DNA from: Nonlabens ulvanivorans
GTDB taxonomy: Bacteria > Bacteroidota > Bacteroidia > Flavobacteriales > Flavobacteriaceae
Assembly (NCBI RefSeq): GCF_000755285.1
Contig: NZ_BBMK01000001.1
Coordinates: 1,033,360 to 1,097,359, forward strand
Reading direction: 5' to 3'
DNA: 64,000 nt
Shown here: positions 1-7,863 of the stretch, piece by piece
Layout: every line of letters starts with the position of its first letter
How positions within the stretch are numbered: the first letter of the stretch is position 1
Made by a program: the position numbers and the translations under genes
Notes under the pieces: model-generated
Told to the model about the DNA's origin: nothing
Database searches by the model: none
What the model saw: the letters and a program-made list of their open reading frames with translations, nothing else

Positions 1-184
1 GCATTGAAATGATAAACTTAGATGGGTGAGCTGTAAGATTGCGCAATACACGACCTATAAAGTCTTCTTGACGTTTTTCTAACTCAATGTGTATCTTATT
101 AGAAGATACATATGCTATTTCCATACCTGAGAAAAAGGCACTAAGAACTAGCATGGTGAATATAATCAGTACCGCTGTAAGCAT
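1..184 (-). CDS. CNNM/DUF21-type transporter (hemolysin family), N-terminal part, cut by window edge
   Basis: The first 61 codons read MLTAVLIIFTMLVLSAFFSG, then MEIAYVSSNKIHIELEKRQ and further on RVLRNLTAHPSKFIISM. A first transmembrane helix followed by FSGMEIAYVSSNK is typical of the DUF21/CNNM domain of the CorC/HlyC-like inner-membrane proteins (Mg2+/Co2+ efflux-related). The start codon overlaps the stop of the upstream small gene as TAATG, so the two are probably translationally coupled. It is the last visible gene of the minus-strand operon that starts with coaX. The cystathionine beta-synthase domains expected downstream lie outside the window, so the family call rests on the N-terminus only. 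Confidence 0.75.
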   Translation of the reverse strand, partial: MLTAVLIIFTMLVLSAFFSGMEIAYVSSNKIHIELEKRQEDFIGRVLRNLTAHPSKFIISM

Positions 185-390
185 TATTTTGAATCGCCGT
201 TATTATTGCGATTATCAAATTTACTGATATATCTTCTTCTAAAGAAAAACATGAATAAAACTAATGCTGCCATTGCCCATAGTACATAAGCCATGTTAGG
301 ATTTTCATCAAATTCGTAAAAACCACGAACTAAAAAGAATCCAGCAAAAATTAGATAAGCGTATTGAAAATATTTAAAGAATTTTGTCAT
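184..390 (-). CDS. Small two-helix membrane protein, unknown function
   Basis: This 68-residue protein has two predicted membrane helices, about residues 11-22 (AYLIFAGFFLV) and 34-50 (AYVLWAMAALVLFMFFF), followed by a basic, Asn-rich tail. Its start overlaps the lptC stop by four bases (ATGA) and its stop overlaps the next start (TAATG), which places it firmly inside the envelope operon. I do not recognise a named family. Small proteins of this kind sit between lptC and the CNNM gene in related genomes, as far as I recall. Function is unknown. Confidence 0.8.
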   Translation of the reverse strand: MTKFFKYFQYAYLIFAGFFLVRGFYEFDENPNMAYVLWAMAALVLFMFFFRRRYISKFDNRNNNGDSK

Positions 391-956
391 TTTTTCAAAG
401 GTGTTCTGTAGAATTGGTCGTTATTGTCTCTTACAGTTATTTTATTATACTCTTCATCTGCATCTAGCATTGTGCCTGATGTCGATGCGTTTTTAAGTTG
501 GGTAGAAAAAGACTGATCTGTAAAAATCCACTTTGCTGTTTGATCCCAGTAAAGTTGTTCTCCATGAAAAGTGTTTCCGTCATAATTGACTATCGTAACA
601 TTTCCTTTCAAATCTACTAAATCTGATTCACTATACATAATAGCATAGTCTGCAGTGATATTCGTCTCTAGAATACTGTCGTTTTTGTGTTCATAAACGA
701 CGAGATGTATTCCGTCAGGAAATTCTGTATAGGGATAAATATCATTAGAAAAGTCTAGCATAGTTTCACCAGCCATTTTAACTTTGATTAAGCCACTGTC
801 TGTATGCTTAAGAAGCATTTCCTTTACTTCTCCCATAGGCTCGTTAGATGCGATTTGCATTTTTTGAATAGCCTTAAGATTATCATCACAGGATAAAACA
901 CAAATCACGGCCATAGCCGTGATTGTAATTTTTAATATGTGAATAAATAGTTTCAT
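387..956 (-). CDS. lptC: LPS export lipoprotein LptC
   Basis: This is the periplasmic LptC component, which passes lipopolysaccharide from the LptBFG transporter to LptA/LptD. I chose the ATG at 956 because it places a lipoprotein signal at the N-terminus (lipobox VLSC, Cys23); the in-frame extension upstream (MLGWRLCKNTLI) adds only residues that would spoil the signal. The body shows the beta-jellyroll repeats of the Lpt family, for example GIHLVVYEHKNDSILETNITADYA (quoted in part), then DLKGNVTI and GEQLYWDQTAKWIFTDQ. About 189 residues is the usual length. It starts two bases after the stop of the TPR gene and overlaps the next gene, so it is in an operon. The call is strong by motif and context. 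Confidence 0.85.
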   Translation of the reverse strand: MKLFIHILKITITAMAVICVLSCDDNLKAIQKMQIASNEPMGEVKEMLLKHTDSGLIKVKMAGETMLDFSNDIYPYTEFPDGIHLVVYEHKNDSILETNITADYAIMYSESDLVDLKGNVTIVNYDGNTFHGEQLYWDQTAKWIFTDQSFSTQLKNASTSGTMLDADEEYNKITVRDNNDQFYRTPLKK

Positions 957-958
957 TA

Positions 959-2323
959 TTAAGGTATTCTTACAGAGTCTCCAACCCAACAATTAAATCT
1001 TATTGTGTCGCCAGAGTTATATGCTTTCTCCATGAAAATCTCAGATTTCTGTGGAGCTCTTCCTCTATAACTCGCCGCAGTTTGCGCTGCGGTAGATTTT
1101 AAACTAGCATCTACGCTTCCTGCTTTATCAGCATAACGTGCCGCTAACCAATTCACAGCTCTTTTTTCAAATGGTGTAGATCCACAGCTATTTGCGCTGC
1201 TAGCTACTAGGTTTGCAATTTTAAGGAAAGGTAATCCAAAAGAAGGTTTTGCAGCATTAGAGGCAAGGTATTCTTTCTTTGCACTACCATATTGACCTTT
1301 ACCTTTAAAGATTTCAGCTTTTTTGTAGTGAATTCTAGATTTAGTATCATTATCTGCACCTAATTCAATCGCTTGATCCCAATATTGAAATTTCTCTGAT
1401 TGAGTCGTTGCTATGTTTCCAAGACCATAAGCTGTTTTCCAACTAGGCTTTAAAACATGTAATGCTTTTACTGATCTTACATATAAAGGTGCGTCTGTAC
1501 AATCTTTACTTTGTAGTCTTCTCAATACATTCCCCCCCAGCCATTTTTCATCACTTTGCTTTGAGTCAAAATCTTGCTCATATAATGGAATTAGTTTATC
1601 ACAATCTGCAAGTTGTCCTAATGTACCGTTGACACTTTTGTTAACGATATTATAGTTCTTCAAGTTTTTTTCTTGATTTACAATTGTTTTTTCTTCTTGT
1701 TCGGTTAATGAACCTTCAGCTTCTTTTTTGTCTAGTAATTCTTGAATCACCGTAGAACGCTCATCTTGTACTTGTGCAATTCTTTCAGTTAATGCATCAT
1801 AAGTGTCAAATAACTTTTGAAGATCTATTTTACTTGATTTGTATTCTTTCTCTGCTAACTTGAAATAAGTAATCATTCCATTAGGATCTGTGAAATTGTC
1901 GGGATCTTTTGTGAAAACATCCTCTAACATTAAGTACTGATTAGACTGATCGCCTATGCCGTACTTATACATCTTACTAGCCATTTCAATTTTTTTCTTG
2001 CTAGTATTTACTTTATCATCAAACTTTGTGATTTGCGCACTTAACATATCAATTAAACCTTGAGCATTTGCGCCTTCATCACCTATCTTTTTTCTTAAAC
2101 GGTGTTCATATATGATTTCACCATATTGATAAATGGCTGCGCTAGCATCTGGGCACTTTGTTACTAAATCTCCGAGTTGCTTATAGGCTTCGTCATAATT
2201 TTTTGCCTTTGCATTTTCTGCAAATATGCTTAACATGACATTACAATCTCCTGCTTCTTGCGCTTTCGCGAAAGCGATACTGACAACAGCAATAAAAGTT
2301 AAAAATGTAGTTTTAAGGTTCAT
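959..2323 (-). CDS. Secreted tetratricopeptide-repeat protein
   Basis: This 454-residue exported protein has a signal peptide (residues 1-21, ending SIAFAKAQ) and helical TPR-like repeats, for example NYDEAYKQLGDLVTKCPDAS near the N-terminus and KAEIFKGKGQYGSAKKEYLASN in the C-terminal half. A long charged coiled segment lies in the middle (around residues 190-225). It sits between a beta-barrel gene and lptC, a conserved flavobacterial arrangement, which suggests an envelope assembly role (inference). The signal-peptide codons contain a full copy of the iterated palindrome at 2261-2276. A C7 run at 1532-1538 encodes a Gly pair (KWLGGNV) where one Gly is likely. Confidence 0.8.
   Translation of the reverse strand: MNLKTTFLTFIAVVSIAFAKAQEAGDCNVMLSIFAENAKAKNYDEAYKQLGDLVTKCPDASAAIYQYGEIIYEHRLRKKIGDEGANAQGLIDMLSAQITKFDDKVNTSKKKIEMASKMYKYGIGDQSNQYLMLEDVFTKDPDNFTDPNGMITYFKLAEKEYKSSKIDLQKLFDTYDALTERIAQVQDERSTVIQELLDKKEAEGSLTEQEEKTIVNQEKNLKNYNIVNKSVNGTLGQLADCDKLIPLYEQDFDSKQSDEKWLGGNVLRRLQSKDCTDAPLYVRSVKALHVLKPSWKTAYGLGNIATTQSEKFQYWDQAIELGADNDTKSRIHYKKAEIFKGKGQYGSAKKEYLASNAAKPSFGLPFLKIANLVASSANSCGSTPFEKRAVNWLAARYADKAGSVDASLKSTAAQTAASYRGRAPQKSEIFMEKAYNSGDTIRFNCWVGDSVRIP
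2261..2276. repeat. Iterated palindrome CGCTTTCGCGAAAGCG
   Basis: Perfect copy inside the signal-peptide codons of the TPR protein (AFAKA on the coding strand). Confidence 0.9.
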
Positions 2324-2342
2324 AATACTTAATTTATCGTTC

Positions 2343-3593
2343 TTAATTATATTTTCTTTTCTGGAACCATCTGTCGTTTAAAGATAGACCTAGGGAAATA
2401 TTAAAGAAGTTTTCTTTAACTAAACCATTTGAAGTAGTTCCTCGTTGACCATATTCAAATCCAATATTTGCATTTGAAAAGGCTCTTGTTTGCCCTACTG
2501 GTATACCCATTCCAAAAGATATGCCAAACTCAGTAATGTCCTCGCCGTTAAGTTGAAGTCCTGTTTCTTCAAACCTTAAACCGGCACGATAAGTTGCTCT
2601 TTTCCAGTAGCTAGAGATGCTGTTGTAGTCTGGTATAAAATATCCACCTAATTTATAAGAGGCAGCGTCTGTAAAAGTTGCCGTAGCAGGTGCAAAAGAT
2701 CTGTTTGTTGTACTGCTGGTGCCTTGCAACGTATACTCTGCTGCTGCAAACCATTTTAATCGTTCTCCAATACCTATTCCTAATGATATTTCTGAAGGTA
2801 ATTTAAATTTTTCTCTTGGTATGTCAAACTCTTCTGAATCAACTATGATCTCTGACGACGTTCCTGATAATGATATGGTAGAAAGTACTCTATTGTTATC
2901 GCCTGTAATATCACTTTCTGGTGAGTATGTCGCACTAGCTTGAAACTCATATTTCTCGTTAAGAGTACCATTGTAATGAAGTCCAAAGTTGTAAGAGACA
3001 CCACTGAAGTCTGTCTCATTAAGCTCATTGGTACCATATTGAACGTCTGCAAGTACTACACTTGAAGAGTTTGTTTCTTGTCCAAAATTATATCTTAATT
3101 CTCCACCGATGTTAAAGCCTTTTAACGGTTGGTAACCAAAACCAAAATATGCTCTATTTAAACTTCCTTCACCTTTAAAATTAGTGTAAACATCTTCAGT
3201 TAAAGTTCCTAATTCATAGCCTACAGATTGAAATGGTACTATTCCAAAACCGAAAGCAGCTTTTTGACTAACTGGAACTCCAATACTTACATACTCTATA
3301 GTCGTATTGTCGTATGTTTCTTTAGCTGTATCGGTCTTTGCCCAAGTTTCTGTGTGTACTGCTCCTACGGTATATGTAGTTAGTCTTAAGTTACCGTAAG
3401 ATGCTGGATTGCGTAGATTGACGTGTATGCTATCACTGTATGTTCGGATTCCTCCCATACTGCGATTTTCAATTGTGCCTTTAAATGTTTGTTGGCCTAA
3501 ACCAAAGAAGGAATAGGGAGACGAAGTACGCTGTTGTGCCATTCCTGTAAAGCAAGTACATGCCACTAAAACGATTAAAATACTTCTGATCAT
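2343..3593 (-). CDS. Outer-membrane beta-barrel protein (FadL/PorV-like)
   Basis: The 416-residue protein has a signal peptide ending at GMAQQ and then SSPYSFFGLGQ, a start typical of Bacteroidota barrel proteins. It alternates aromatic and glycine-rich strands throughout (AAFGFGIVPF, RAYFGFGYQPL, NIGGELRYNFG) and ends in an amphipathic strand FFNISLGLSLNDRWFQKRKYN. Its start overlaps the coaX stop (ATGA), and the TPR protein follows 19 bases after its stop. Substrate is unknown. Barrel topology is confident; the specific FadL/PorV-like relation is tentative. Confidence 0.75.
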   Translation of the reverse strand: MIRSILIVLVACTCFTGMAQQRTSSPYSFFGLGQQTFKGTIENRSMGGIRTYSDSIHVNLRNPASYGNLRLTTYTVGAVHTETWAKTDTAKETYDNTTIEYVSIGVPVSQKAAFGFGIVPFQSVGYELGTLTEDVYTNFKGEGSLNRAYFGFGYQPLKGFNIGGELRYNFGQETNSSSVVLADVQYGTNELNETDFSGVSYNFGLHYNGTLNEKYEFQASATYSPESDITGDNNRVLSTISLSGTSSEIIVDSEEFDIPREKFKLPSEISLGIGIGERLKWFAAAEYTLQGTSSTTNRSFAPATATFTDAASYKLGGYFIPDYNSISSYWKRATYRAGLRFEETGLQLNGEDITEFGISFGMGIPVGQTRAFSNANIGFEYGQRGTTSNGLVKENFFNISLGLSLNDRWFQKRKYN

Positions 3594-4321
3594 AAGTCTT
3601 TATTAAATTGATATAAATAATAGATGCCGTCGAGCATCAAAAAAGGCGTGGCAAAGAAACGGCTTTTTAGTTGAGTTGACAACAGTTGTGCGTCTCCACC
3701 GGTCATAAAAATCTTAATGTCTTTATTTTTTTTTCGGTACTGTTTGATACAACCTTTAATTTCTTGTGTTAAACCATTAATGACGCCACTATGGATACTT
3801 GCTGCGGTTGAATTACCTATGAAGCTTTCTATAGTTTGCGCAGTTAATAACGGAAGGTTTGCTGTAAAATTATGAAGTGATTCATAACGTAATCTTAAAC
3901 CTGGTGAAATTGCACCGCCATGATAGTTTAAATCTTCATCTACATAGTCATAAGTAACGCAGGTTCCTGCGTCTATTATTAAGCAGTTTTCATCTTTTTT
4001 AATTCTAGAAATTGCTCCTGCGACTAATGCTATTCTATCGTTTCCTAATGAAGTGGATTGGTATAGGTTCTTAAAAGGAAGTCGAATATGAGTGTCAACC
4101 TTGAAAATGGCAACTAATTTTTCTAGTTGATGAATTAGTTTAGGTTCTAAGGAACCAACCTGGCACAAAGCAGCATTGGTGATTTGAGGAAATTTAGATA
4201 ATAGAGCGGTACAATCTTTAATAAACTCCTTTTGTGTTGTTCTTTGATGTAGTATGATATTGTAATCTTCTACAGCCGCGATTTTAATTGACGTGTTACC
4301 TATGTCTATAACTAATATCAT
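3590..4321 (-). CDS. coaX: Type III pantothenate kinase
   Basis: CoaX phosphorylates pantothenate as the first step of coenzyme A synthesis. The family motifs are all visible: DIGNTSIKIA at residues 5-14 (phosphate 1 loop), GNDRIALVAGA, IIDAGTCVTYD (phosphate 2) and GGAISPGLRLRYESLH. Length (243 residues) is normal. It is the first gene of the minus-strand envelope operon and overlaps the following barrel gene by four bases. The ATG at 4321 leads straight into the conserved first strand. Confidence 0.95.
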   Translation of the reverse strand: MILVIDIGNTSIKIAAVEDYNIILHQRTTQKEFIKDCTALLSKFPQITNAALCQVGSLEPKLIHQLEKLVAIFKVDTHIRLPFKNLYQSTSLGNDRIALVAGAISRIKKDENCLIIDAGTCVTYDYVDEDLNYHGGAISPGLRLRYESLHNFTANLPLLTAQTIESFIGNSTAASIHSGVINGLTQEIKGCIKQYRKKNKDIKIFMTGGDAQLLSTQLKSRFFATPFLMLDGIYYLYQFNKDL

Positions 4322-4331
4322 ATAAATTAAG

Positions 4332-4409
4332 TGGTGTGAAATACTGGATTCGAACCAGTGACCTTTACGATGTCAACGTAACGCTCTAAACCAACTGAGC
4401 TAATCCCAC
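4332..4409 (-). tRNA. tRNA-Val (GAC)
   Basis: On the minus strand the gene folds as a full cloverleaf: acceptor GTGGGAT paired with ATTTCAC, D-arm AGCTCAGTTGGTTTAGAGC, anticodon stem TTACG/CGTAA around a loop with GAC, and T-arm CTGGTTCGAATCCAG. A 3' ACCA is encoded. It lies 11 bases upstream of coaX and could be its transcript neighbour. Confidence 0.93.
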
Positions 4410-4464
4410 ATTTTAAGGTGATAAATATAAACTGACTTTGTAATAATATAGTTATAGAAAACAA

Positions 4465-4493
4465 AAAAGGCTGCCTAAAATAGACAGCCTTTT
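4465..4493 (-). terminator. Rho-independent terminator after tRNA-Phe
   Basis: Minus-strand hairpin AGGCTG...CAGCCT with an AT-rich 11-base loop, followed by six T residues. It lies directly after the 3' end of tRNA-Phe, so tRNA-Phe is probably a separate transcript from tRNA-Val. Confidence 0.8.
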
Positions 4494-4494
4494 G

Positions 4495-4567
4495 TGGTAC
4501 CTCCAGGAATCGAACCAGGGACACATGGATTTTCAGTCCATTGCTCTACCAACTGAGCTAAGGTACC
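4495..4567 (-). tRNA. tRNA-Phe (GAA)
   Basis: Acceptor GGTACCT pairs with AGGTACC; the D-arm is AGCTCAGTTGGTAGAGC, the anticodon stem ATGGA/TCCAT holds a CTGAAAA loop (GAA), and the T-arm is CCTGGTTCGATTCCTGG. The sequence after the discriminator is CA, so CCA is not fully encoded. Confidence 0.93.
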
Positions 4568-4651
4568 TTTTGCTCTAAAGCGGTGGCAAATTTACATAAT
4601 TTTATTTTTGTCAAAAGCTTTTTAGTGATTATTTTTAAAAATAATTCAAAT

Positions 4652-5906
4652 TTATTTAATTATCTCTAGAATTCGCTCTAGTGCCATGCCTCTGGAACCT
4701 TTAATGAGTAATACTGATTTATTATTTGTGTTAATCTCAATTTGTTCCTTGAAGTTATCAAAGTCTTTAAATAAAGCAGCTTGTGCGGTATTTACTTGTG
4801 AAAACGCTTCGCCTATAAGATAGGTTTTGCTTAATCGAAGTTCTTGAGTTAAATCTGCAATTTTCTGATGTTCTGTTTCAGAATATTTCCCTAATTCAAA
4901 CATGTCTCCGAGGATGGCTATTTTATAATCTTCGTCTTGTTTGCTTAAGTTTTCTAATGCTACAGTCATGCTACTAGGATTAGCATTATATGCGTCCAAT
5001 ATAATTTTAAGATGTCCTTTTTGTATAATTTGAGATCTGTTATTATTAGGTGTGTATTGAGCTAGCCCTTGTATGATGTTGGTGGTGCTCATATTGAAAA
5101 CCTGTCCTACTGCGGCAGCTAATAGCATATTATGATAGTTGTATTCACCTATCAGTTTTGTCTCCGATATTAGACCTTCAAATTCTATACTTATATAGGG
5201 TTCTGCTTTTATGAGTTTGCTGTCTGTACTTGTTACAAAACGTTCTATACCGTTAGATCTTTTTAATTGTTCATGGTCCCAATGACCTACAATCGCTGTT
5301 TTATTATGCTTTCTTAAATGTTCAAACAACTCGCTTTTGCCTATTCTTATGTTTTCTTCACTACCGAAGCCTTCTAAGTGTGCTTTTCCATAATTTGTTA
5401 TGAGGCCATAATCGGGTAGGGCAATATTAGAAAGTGTTGCTATTTCTTTTAAATGATTAGCTCCCATTTCTACTATGCCTATTTCTGTGGTGTCGTTAAA
5501 GCTTAAAATGGTTAGTGGTACACCTATATGATTATTTAGGTTGCCTACTGTTCCTTTCACATTAAACTGTTGGCTTAACACAGATATTATTAATTCCTTT
5601 AGTCGTTGTTTTGCCATTGCTACCTGTTAAGGAAAGGATAGGTATATTTAATTTGTTTCTATGATAAGTGGCTAATTCTTGTAGGTTTTTTAAAGTGTCT
5701 TGTACAACAGTAACTCTAGGGTCATTAGCCCATTTTTGATCACTAGAAACTGCATGAATAGCTCCTTTACTTAATGCTTGTTCGATATAAGTGTTACCAT
5801 CAAAGTTATCACCCGATAGAGCATAGAATAATTGACCGTCAATTATTTTACGCGTATCAGTTTGTATACCAGTGCTAGTTATAAATATTTGATATAATTC
5901 TTCCAT
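4652..5906 (-). CDS. murF: MurF, UDP-MurNAc-tripeptide:D-Ala-D-Ala ligase (frameshifted in this sequence)
   Basis: MurF adds D-Ala-D-Ala to the peptidoglycan precursor in the cytoplasm. The N-terminal piece (start 5906) carries GIQTDTRKI, DGQLFYALSGDNFDG and the P-loop LTGSNGKTTTK. The second piece continues with ELIISVLSQQFNVKGTVGNLNNHIGVPLT and later IVEMGANHLKEI, DAYNANPSSM and LGDMFELG, all standard Mur ligase motifs. The two frames join if one extra C on the plus strand near 5596-5597 is removed, giving TTTKELIISV. Because murF is essential and the rest is intact, I read this as one gene with a sequence error. A terminator separates it from gldJ upstream. Confidence 0.92.
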
Positions 5907-5917
5907 AAAAATAATGC

Positions 5918-5947
5918 ATAAAAAAGCCCTTAAAAATAAGGGCTTCT
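5918..5947 (-). terminator. Rho-independent terminator after gldJ
   Basis: Minus-strand hairpin AAGCCCTTA/TAAGGGCTT (arms 5937-5945 and 5924-5932) followed by a T-rich tail. It lies 25-55 bases after the gldJ stop and just before murF starts. Confidence 0.8.
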
Positions 5948-5972
5948 TTTTTATTTATAAAGATTCGCAGAA

Positions 5973-7664
5973 TTAATTACGAGGTCTTTTGTTTTTCTTA
6001 GACTTAGAACCTACACGCGACATTGCGCATCGGAATCCAAGGTCGTCTTTTGCCATATCTTGTGGATAGAATCTACGAGATGCAGGATCTAGCCAGTAAG
6101 CTCTGTCTCTCCAAGAACCACCTTTTATAACACGCACTTCATTATCGATAAGTGTAGTACGAGTGTTATCTTGATCGTATTGTCTGTCTAGTGTACCTAA
6201 AGAATCAGAGTCCACTGTATGTAAAGGAGAGTCATACATTCTTTTGCTGTCTTCTAGTTGATCTGTATTGTCAAAATACTTTGAAGAACGACGGTCACCA
6301 TCACGGAAGTCACGGTTATCACTTCTGTCAAAGTTAGTTCTCAAATATGTTTCATTTTCATCAACCTCTACTTGTTGAATTTCACCAGGTAATGCACGTG
6401 CGATAGTTTTACCATTACTTAAAGTGTCATAAACTATAGAATCAGCTTGTACGATAGCGATCATGCCATCTGCGCCTATTTTGTTTTTAGTGTATTGATT
6501 ACCACGATAATAATTGAAGTCGTTAAATTCATCATCAACGATAGGACGATAAACGTCAGCTACCCATTCAGATACATTACCAGCCATGTCGTACACACCA
6601 AATTCGTTAGGCTCATAAGTCATAACTTCTGCAGTAATATCTGCGCCGTCATCACTCCATCCTGCGATTCCACCATAATCTCCATCACCTTGCTTAAAGT
6701 TTGCCATGTGATCTCCACGAGTTTGTCTCTTTCCACTACGAGTGTATTGACCATCCCATGGGTATTTCTTTCTGCCACGATAAGCGTTATATTCTCTTTG
6801 AGAAACTTCAGCAAGAGCTGCATATTCCCATTCAGCTTCTGTTGGTAGTCTATATCCTGGTAAAATGATACCATCTTTACGAGTAACGTATAGTCCAGAT
6901 GCCTCGCCGCCGCCTTCGCCTTGTTTTGCAGCTTTTTGTGTTTTTCTTTTTTCTAAAGATTCGCTTCTTTTTCCTCCACGAGTCTTTTCATCATCTCCTC
7001 CATAAGCTAGAGTTGGTGCATTTAAATAAGTCTCAGTGCTGAATGTTGATCCAGCCTCTTGATTAGCAAGTGCGTCTTTAGATGTAAAGCCTTCTTGATT
7101 AAGAATTAATTCGTTCACACGATCAGTTCTCCATTCAGAAAATTCAACAGCTTGAATCCAAGTCACACCTACTACTGGGTAGTTTTGATATGCAGGATGA
7201 CGTAAGTAGTTCTTGGTCATTTCCTCGTTGAATCCGAGACGATTTCTCCATACTAGAGTATCAGGTACCGCACCATTATAGATGTTACGATATTCTTCAT
7301 CTTCTGGTGGGAATACACCTTTTATCCAGTCTAGCATCTCAAGATACATACCGTTAGTAACTTCGGTTTCATCGATGTAGAATGACTGAACGTGTTGCTG
7401 GTTAGGAGTGTTGTTCCAATCATGCATAGGATCATCTTTTACACGTCCCATTGTGAATGTACCACCTTCAACAAATACTAATCCAGGTCCAGTTTCCTGC
7501 TCCTTGTATTTAGTATTTAATTCAAAACCACCGTTTTTACCGGTAACGTCCCATCCAGTTCCTCGAGATGTGCTAGAATAATCGTTTCCACCACCACCAC
7601 AGCTCACTAGTGCCACACCAGCGATTAGTGTAAATACTGCTTTTAATGCAAAGTACTTCTTCAT
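5973..7664 (-). CDS. gldJ: Gliding motility lipoprotein GldJ
   Basis: GldJ is an outer-membrane lipoprotein needed for flavobacterial gliding and for stability of the T9SS/GldK ring. The sequence has a lipoprotein signal with Cys22 (LVSCGGGG) and an FGE-sulfatase-type domain: LVFVEGGTFTMGRVKDDP, YIDETEVTNGMYLEML, PVVGVTWIQAVEFSEWR, GYRLPTEAEWEYAAL, NEFGVYDMAGNVSEWVADVY, and VIKGGSWRDRAYW...GFRCAMSR. A family-typical Lys/Arg-rich tail follows. Length (563) matches GldJ. It is divergent from porU, as in Flavobacterium johnsoniae. A weak promoter-like TTTTG/TATATTGC pair lies on the minus strand between about 7693 and 7725. Confidence 0.95.
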   Translation of the reverse strand: MKKYFALKAVFTLIAGVALVSCGGGGNDYSSTSRGTGWDVTGKNGGFELNTKYKEQETGPGLVFVEGGTFTMGRVKDDPMHDWNNTPNQQHVQSFYIDETEVTNGMYLEMLDWIKGVFPPEDEEYRNIYNGAVPDTLVWRNRLGFNEEMTKNYLRHPAYQNYPVVGVTWIQAVEFSEWRTDRVNELILNQEGFTSKDALANQEAGSTFSTETYLNAPTLAYGGDDEKTRGGKRSESLEKRKTQKAAKQGEGGGEASGLYVTRKDGIILPGYRLPTEAEWEYAALAEVSQREYNAYRGRKKYPWDGQYTRSGKRQTRGDHMANFKQGDGDYGGIAGWSDDGADITAEVMTYEPNEFGVYDMAGNVSEWVADVYRPIVDDEFNDFNYYRGNQYTKNKIGADGMIAIVQADSIVYDTLSNGKTIARALPGEIQQVEVDENETYLRTNFDRSDNRDFRDGDRRSSKYFDNTDQLEDSKRMYDSPLHTVDSDSLGTLDRQYDQDNTRTTLIDNEVRVIKGGSWRDRAYWLDPASRRFYPQDMAKDDLGFRCAMSRVGSKSKKNKRPRN

Positions 7665-7745
7665 TTTAAGATATTATTTTGAAAAATGTCTCGCAATATA
7701 ACAACTTCGGCGAAAACCAAAAGCATAAATTGTTAATATTCCCAT

Positions 7746-7753
7746 TACATTTG
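7746..7753 (+). promoter_or_regulatory. Possible -7 element (TACATTTG) of porU
   Basis: An exact match to the Bacteroidota -7 consensus TAnnTTTG in the gldJ-porU intergenic region, about 110 bases before the porU start. No TTTG element stands at the normal distance upstream; a TTG 13 bases away is too close. Tentative. Confidence 0.35.
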
Positions 7754-7863
7754 TCGTTCCATGTTTTTAAACGAGCTTGAATGCCGTTTATTTCATGAGT
7801 GTTCACATTTTTTTAAGTTCTTATTTTTTATACTAGATTTTATAAATAGACGTTATCGGTTTA